Positions 59,090-64,000 of a stretch of DNA of 64,000 nucleotides are shown here, in pieces. Position numbers and translations under genes: made by a program. Every line of letters begins with the position of its first letter. Within the stretch, counting starts at the first letter, position 1. The notes under the pieces are model-generated. The model did no database searches. It was not told where the DNA came from and worked only from the letters and a program-made list of their open reading frames with translations. The DNA comes from Nymphaea colorata. Taxonomy: Eukaryota; Streptophyta; Magnoliopsida; Nymphaeales; Nymphaeaceae. The stretch is from NCBI RefSeq assembly GCF_008831285.2, contig NC_045147.1, forward strand, positions 21,840,981 to 21,904,980, written 5' to 3'.

Positions 59090-62065
59090 ATGGAGGTTTC
59101 GGTGATCGGAAGCGCGCAGTTTCCCGCCGGGAGAAAGAACTCGGCACTTTTGAAGTCGGATCTCGCCGGATGTTGCAGAGAATTGGCGCCTTCCAGGAGG
59201 GACTTGAGTTCAATCGGGTTCGGTTCCGCGGGGGCCGGGGGAAGGCGGAGGAGGGTGGCTGGAGTCTCTCTGGTGACGGCCACCAGGGCAGAGATGGCCG
59301 TCGTTGAGAAGGCAGCCGGCAAGCGTTCGCACGATAAGAAGGTAAAAAATTTCGATCTTGGTGTCTGTTTCTCTTTTCATGTTAGCTAGTCCGTTTCTCT
59401 TTTCATGTTAGCTTAAATCTAGTTGCTATGTGAGGGGTTTGCTTCAGGATTGCCCCCTTTGTTGCTCCTTGTAGTCAGAGGAGTGTCTTTATAAAACGCT
59501 ATAGATTTTTTTCCTCCTGACTTTTTTTTCGTAGAACTTTCCCCCTGTTCTGGTGATCAGGAATAGACTCCAGATTTTTTCTTTATTTTTGCCAAGAAGA
59601 TTTATCCTTGCTCTGTTTCTTCTTTGCAGCGTGGTAAAATTTTGTGTTTTTGTTGGGTAGAAGGCCCGTTACTTTCCGCCAAATTCGGGATATGTCGATA
59701 ATGACTTGTCTTTGAAATGACGAGATTGTCCGTCCACCTTCACTATCCCCCTTCGACGCGTGAGACTTGTCGTCTCGCTTACTCGGAGGCAATGAAGTTC
59801 AAATGTTTCTTTTTTTTCCCTCTTTGTTTTTTTCCTCCCACGATTTTCTGTTTTTCATTTTCCTCTTAGAAAATTCTAATGGTCGACAGTGAAGATCCTT
59901 CTTCATGTAGTATGGCTTTGTTATCCTTGATATTTGTTTTATGCCCTGAGCTAATCGATATTTTTGGGAACAAGGTAATAAGAAATTTTAACTGATACTT
60001 ACTCCTGAAATGAATAAAATCTCACAGTGATTATATACGTGAGGTTAGGCTTCCTATGTTTCGTAAGAGGCCAAAGTGGTCTTCTAAGACTTTAATGGAA
60101 TCCATTCGGGATGTTTACAACTAGTATTTGTTTGGGTCTACTGGCTTTGGTGGGTAGTTTTTCTTACGAAGTAGCAACTTGGGTAGTTGTTTATTGGTGG
60201 GATAATTAATTGTTGTGGTGCAAGCGCCTCTACAGATGTTTGTTTTCGCTTCCATCTGTCAGTTCCTTTTTTCTTCTCTGTGTTTCTGCAAGCGTTTGAA
60301 GGAAAAACTTAGATATGAACCCTCAGAATCCAACTATCGGTAGCCAATAGAGGAGTAAATTTTGCAATAAAATGATGCTAGTTAACTCGTAAATTTCAAA
60401 CTGATCAGCTGAAGAGTCTGGCTTTGAAGGTTTAATAACGCGAAACCGATTCAAGTGTCAACTTGTTTGATTTGGGTTGAAGTAAATATGTTTCCTTCAG
60501 TTCATGGAGACTTGAAAGTAAAAACTAGTTGGAATTCAATTCCTACCATTTAACACGGCCCTAACTCTTCTGAACGTTGTCACGCAGAGTGGTCGAACTC
60601 CGTTTTACGTAGCACTTCCTCTTGATACAGTCTCGCCCGACAACAACTTGAACCATATGAAGGCCGTCTCCGCCGGATTGAAAGCTTTGAAGCTGCTTGG
60701 TGTTACGGGTGTGAGCGTCCCAGTGTGGTGGGGCATCGTAGGGAATGAATCTGAGGGAAAATTCAACTGGTCTGCATATCAATCTCTTGCTGAAATGATC
60801 CGTGATTCCGGGCTTAAGCTCCGGTTTTCTCTCTGTCTCCATGGTAGACCCAACATCTCGCTTCCTTCGTGGGTGGTTAAGATCGGAGAAAGCGAACCTG
60901 ATATTTTCTTCAGGGACCGCGCCGGAAAACGGTACATGCACTGCTTGTCGTTGGCAGTTGATGAGCTTCCGGTACTTGCAGGGAAGTCTCCGATACAAGT
61001 CTATGGAGAATATCTTTCTGAATTCAAGTCGTCGTTCTCGAGCCTTTTAGGCACCACAATCACGGTAAACATGATCTGCAATATTGGATGAAGAACAGTC
61101 TCTCTTATTTGGGTTCGACTGTTTCTGTCGTCAATGGCTGTCCTTTTTTTTTTTGGTCTGAAATTCGAATTTTCTAACAGGATATCTCAGTGAGCCTTGG
61201 CCCCGATGGTGAGCTTAGGTACCCCTCATTCCCGGAAAATCGACGCGGCAAGATTCAGGGGGTCGGAGAGTTTCAATGTTATGACAAACACATGCTTTCC
61301 AGCCTGAAGCAACACGCTGAAAGTTCAGGCAATACTCTTTGGGGTCAATCCGGACCTCATGATGCGCCTAACTACAACCACTGGCCACACACTAACAACT
61401 TCTTCAAGGACTCCGGCGGTTCCTGGGAGACACCATATGGTGATTTCTTCCTCAGCTGGTATTCAGGCCAGCTGATTGACCACGGCGATCGCATCCTCTC
61501 TCTCGCGTCACAGGTTTTCGGCGATAGCGCAGTCACCATCTCCGGCAAAGTCCCGCTGGTGCACAGTTGGTACAAGACTCGGTCACATTCTGCTGAGCTG
61601 ACCGCAGGATTCTACAATGCTGACAGAAGAAACGGCTATACCGCCATTGCCAGAATGTTTGCCGCAAATTCAGCTACACTAGTGCTGCCAGGGATGGACC
61701 TCTCTGATGCTCATCAACCATCTGAAGCGCTATCAAGCCCGGAGTCCGTAATCTCGCAAATAAGAGCGGCTTGCTTCGAGCATGGAGTGTCATTATCAGG
61801 GGAAAACACATCAGTTTCCGGTATACCAGACAATTTCAGTAGGATTAAAGAGAACCTTAAGAATGACCAGTGGAGCTTAGATACATTCAACTACTGCAGA
61901 ATGGGTGCATACTTCTTCTCACCGGAACATTGGCCAAAGTTCACAGAGTTCTTCCGGGGGTTGGAGTTGCCTGAAAAAGATATTGATGACCTCCCAGACA
62001 ACGAGCAGAAGCTCTCCTTCGTTGGGGCTGCTCAGTCAGAGAAGACATTGCTGGTGCCAGCATGA
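59090..62065 (+). CDS. BAM9: Beta-amylase-like protein BAM9 (plastid pseudoenzyme)
   Basis: Glycoside hydrolase family 14 homologue. BAM9 of Arabidopsis is a plastid protein without amylase activity that influences leaf starch breakdown. Exons 59090-59341, 60588-61064 and 61181-62065 (all phase 0) give 537 aa, about the length of Arabidopsis BAM9, and the N-terminus MEVSVIG is shared. Residues 1-75 or so look like a transit peptide. TPFYVALPLDTVSPDNN opens the barrel. The acid-type Glu is kept (GPDGELRYPS, E254), but the second catalytic Glu of soybean beta-amylase (E380) aligns with Asp416 in LPGMDLSDAHQ. The flexible-loop GGNVGD motif is absent, replaced by SLCLHGRPNISLPSW. These are family features of BAM9, not damage. 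Confidence 0.95.
59375..59425. repeat. Short tandem repeat in BAM9 intron 1
   Basis: GTTTCTCTTTTCATGTTAGC occurs twice 26 bp apart, a small local duplication. Confidence 0.9.
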
Positions 62066-64000
62066 GCGGATTCTCAGTCCTACTCTTCTTTGGCGATGTA
62101 AATATTTGCATATTATACTGTAGCTGGTGATACTCGTGTGGCAGTTAGGCTCATTTCGGGAAGTTTGTTCCTTGTTTCTATAATGTAGAATAGAATAATG
62201 TATGTGATCCTCCAATTATATTATAGCCAAATATACTTAAAGTAGAGCTTACAGTGAGGGGATTTCCTAATTCTGTATGTTTGTATTTTCTTCTGTTTTT
62301 TATTTTGTTGATGACTAGATTCGAGGGTGGCTTCAGTTAAGAGTCCACAAGCTTGATTTCAGCAAGGAAAATTAATTAGTAGAGGCGAACTTCAGTTAGA
62401 ATCAGAAACCTCCGATGAGTTCCAAAAAATTAACGATAAATTTGCTATTATTTATGCCCGCTCTGTTAACATAATCCAAGCTGCTTCATGGTCTCTTTCT
62501 CTCACAAACTCTCCCAGTTCTTTGAATGCGTGTAATCAGGGATAACTCGTTCCTGACAACTACAATTCAGAGGACCCAACTCCTTGTGTGACTGTGTCTC
62601 TCTTCTTGCCTATTGTGGTTGTCAAAGATATAAACCCTCCAACTTATTAATCGGTACAGAACAATTCTCTCTATACACCTCCCAGTTCCACTTTGTTTCT
62701 TGATGTAAAACCTCTTGGTGCTCTTCCTTCTAGGAGAATCTCTTATTGGCAGCGATGGTGCAGAAAACAGTTTACTAAGCTTTAGTAAAAGTTTATGGAC
62801 GAAGTTCGTGTAGGATTAACGGATAGTTTGATAACCATCAGCACGAATAGTCAAGTGTCTTTTTCCAACGCAAAGATTCGCTATTATACAAAACAAAATT
62901 TGGCATTTTTCTCGATAAAACACATGTTTGTCTCTGGCGATTGCCGTAAACTCTTACCAAACAGTTCACAAAGCATTTGCAATTGTGGACTTAAAAGGTG
63001 ATTGTGCATAAACTTGTCCATCAAACGCTTCCTGGATCTGAAGATGCACATAGAGAACGTCAACCCTTGTCAAAAAGAACACTTCCTCATTTAACAGCAA
63101 AGAACCAGGTCTTCATTTCTCTTTGAACTTGGAATGGGCACCATTTGGGTATGATCAGGCAAATTTCCGACGTCCTCCCTAAGAATGTCTTGCAATCTAG
63201 CCAACAAAAGCTCGGTTCACTTGGGAAATTAGCTAGATTGAAGACCCTTAACTTGCAGGAAGTTCAAATTTAAATAAATTGCCAGAGCCATGTGTAACTT
63301 AGCATACCGTATACGTTAAATAAAGAAGCAAAAACTTGCAAAAGGAAACAAAAACAGGGACCCTAAAACCAGTTTACCGGTTAGCAGTACGAAGGGGTTT
63401 TGTGGCACAAACGCCACAAGCGCATTGAGATAGGAAATTTTATCGTGTTCCCAGTCACTTTCCCCTGACAGATCAGGTCCAACTGGCCCTTGACAAATTG
63501 CCATCACGGATCAAATCCTTTCGGTAACATGTCCAAAAATTGGGTCCACCCGGTGTCCTGACCATCCTCCTGATGGCATCCACTTCTCCATTTGTTCTCC
63601 ATATTGGGATTAGACATTTTTTTTTTCATTTTCAATTCCAGATTTTGAAAGTTATTTTGAACCACACCTTCGAAGAAAGGGATAACCCCAACTCCAAGCA
63701 TCCAAAATATCAGACTTTAAAAAGCGCCAACATCTTGTCTGAAGTTCTATGGTTAAGTCACTGGAGGCCATCTTCTGACTCTCTTCTTTTACTGCAATAA
63801 ATCAGACTGACTAGGTAAGGGCTTCTTCTATTTAGAGTCGACCTTTTTAGTTGCAATTTTAAAAATAGGGCTCCATTTATGAACTTTCTGTTTAAGAACT
63901 TGCTTTAAAGGGCAACAGCCAAACAAGGGCCTCAGTCAAAATTCTGCATTCAAAAAGTGGTTTTTCATTCTCATAGAGAAAAAGGAAAAAGCGAGAGCCC
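62066..64000. other. Downstream flank of BAM9
   Basis: 3' UTR and intergenic DNA. The only protein-like trace is a 40-codon frame at 63151-63273 containing a leucine-rich-repeat-like phrase (LGSLGKLARLKTLNLQ); probably a relic or chance. No other gene recognised. Confidence 0.5.

Overview
The window is nuclear DNA from a flowering plant. Genes are split by short AT-rich introns, there are many microsatellites and small inverted-repeat transposons, and the proteins are plant-specific families: a CASP-like membrane protein, kinesin-14T, HASTY, plastid tryptophan synthase beta and BAM9. The sequence alone does not settle the clade.

Layout. (1) 973-2068 (+): two-exon CASP-like gene. (2) 8146-11115 (+): ten-exon kinesin KIN-14T with one apparent GC-AG intron. 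(3) 13.4-15.0 kb: two MIR169 hairpins on opposite strands about 1.3 kb apart, the plus-strand one with a TATA box at a fitting distance. (4) 16391-19042 (+): membrane-anchored SAM-dependent methyltransferase. (5) 19722-20620 (-): unidentified 182-aa three-exon gene, followed by a small transposon lying between direct repeats. (6) 21279-36963 (-): complete HASTY (exportin-5) gene, 22 exons and 1204 residues by my splice reconstruction. Its 5.9-kb second intron holds a dead hAT transposon and two foldback elements. (7) 37.9-42.6 kb: AT-rich intergenic DNA with a roughly 1.8-2-kb block present twice. (8) 43309-46507 (+): tryptophan synthase beta homologue in which two active-site acids are changed (Glu to Ala, Asp to Glu). 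(9) 47.7-54.8 kb: a roughly 3.6-kb unit repeated in tandem, with a transcript-like 5' end but no conserved reading frame. (10) 59090-62065 (+): BAM9, a beta-amylase-like pseudoenzyme. The rest is repeat-rich intergenic DNA.

The genes do not form a pathway. HASTY (microRNA biogenesis) lies about 6 kb from a MIR169 hairpin, which is probably coincidence. TSB-like and BAM9 are both metabolic-enzyme families with altered catalytic residues. All splice sites were placed by reading frame, phase and GT/GC-AG rules plus remembered family similarity. No alignment or transcript data were available.
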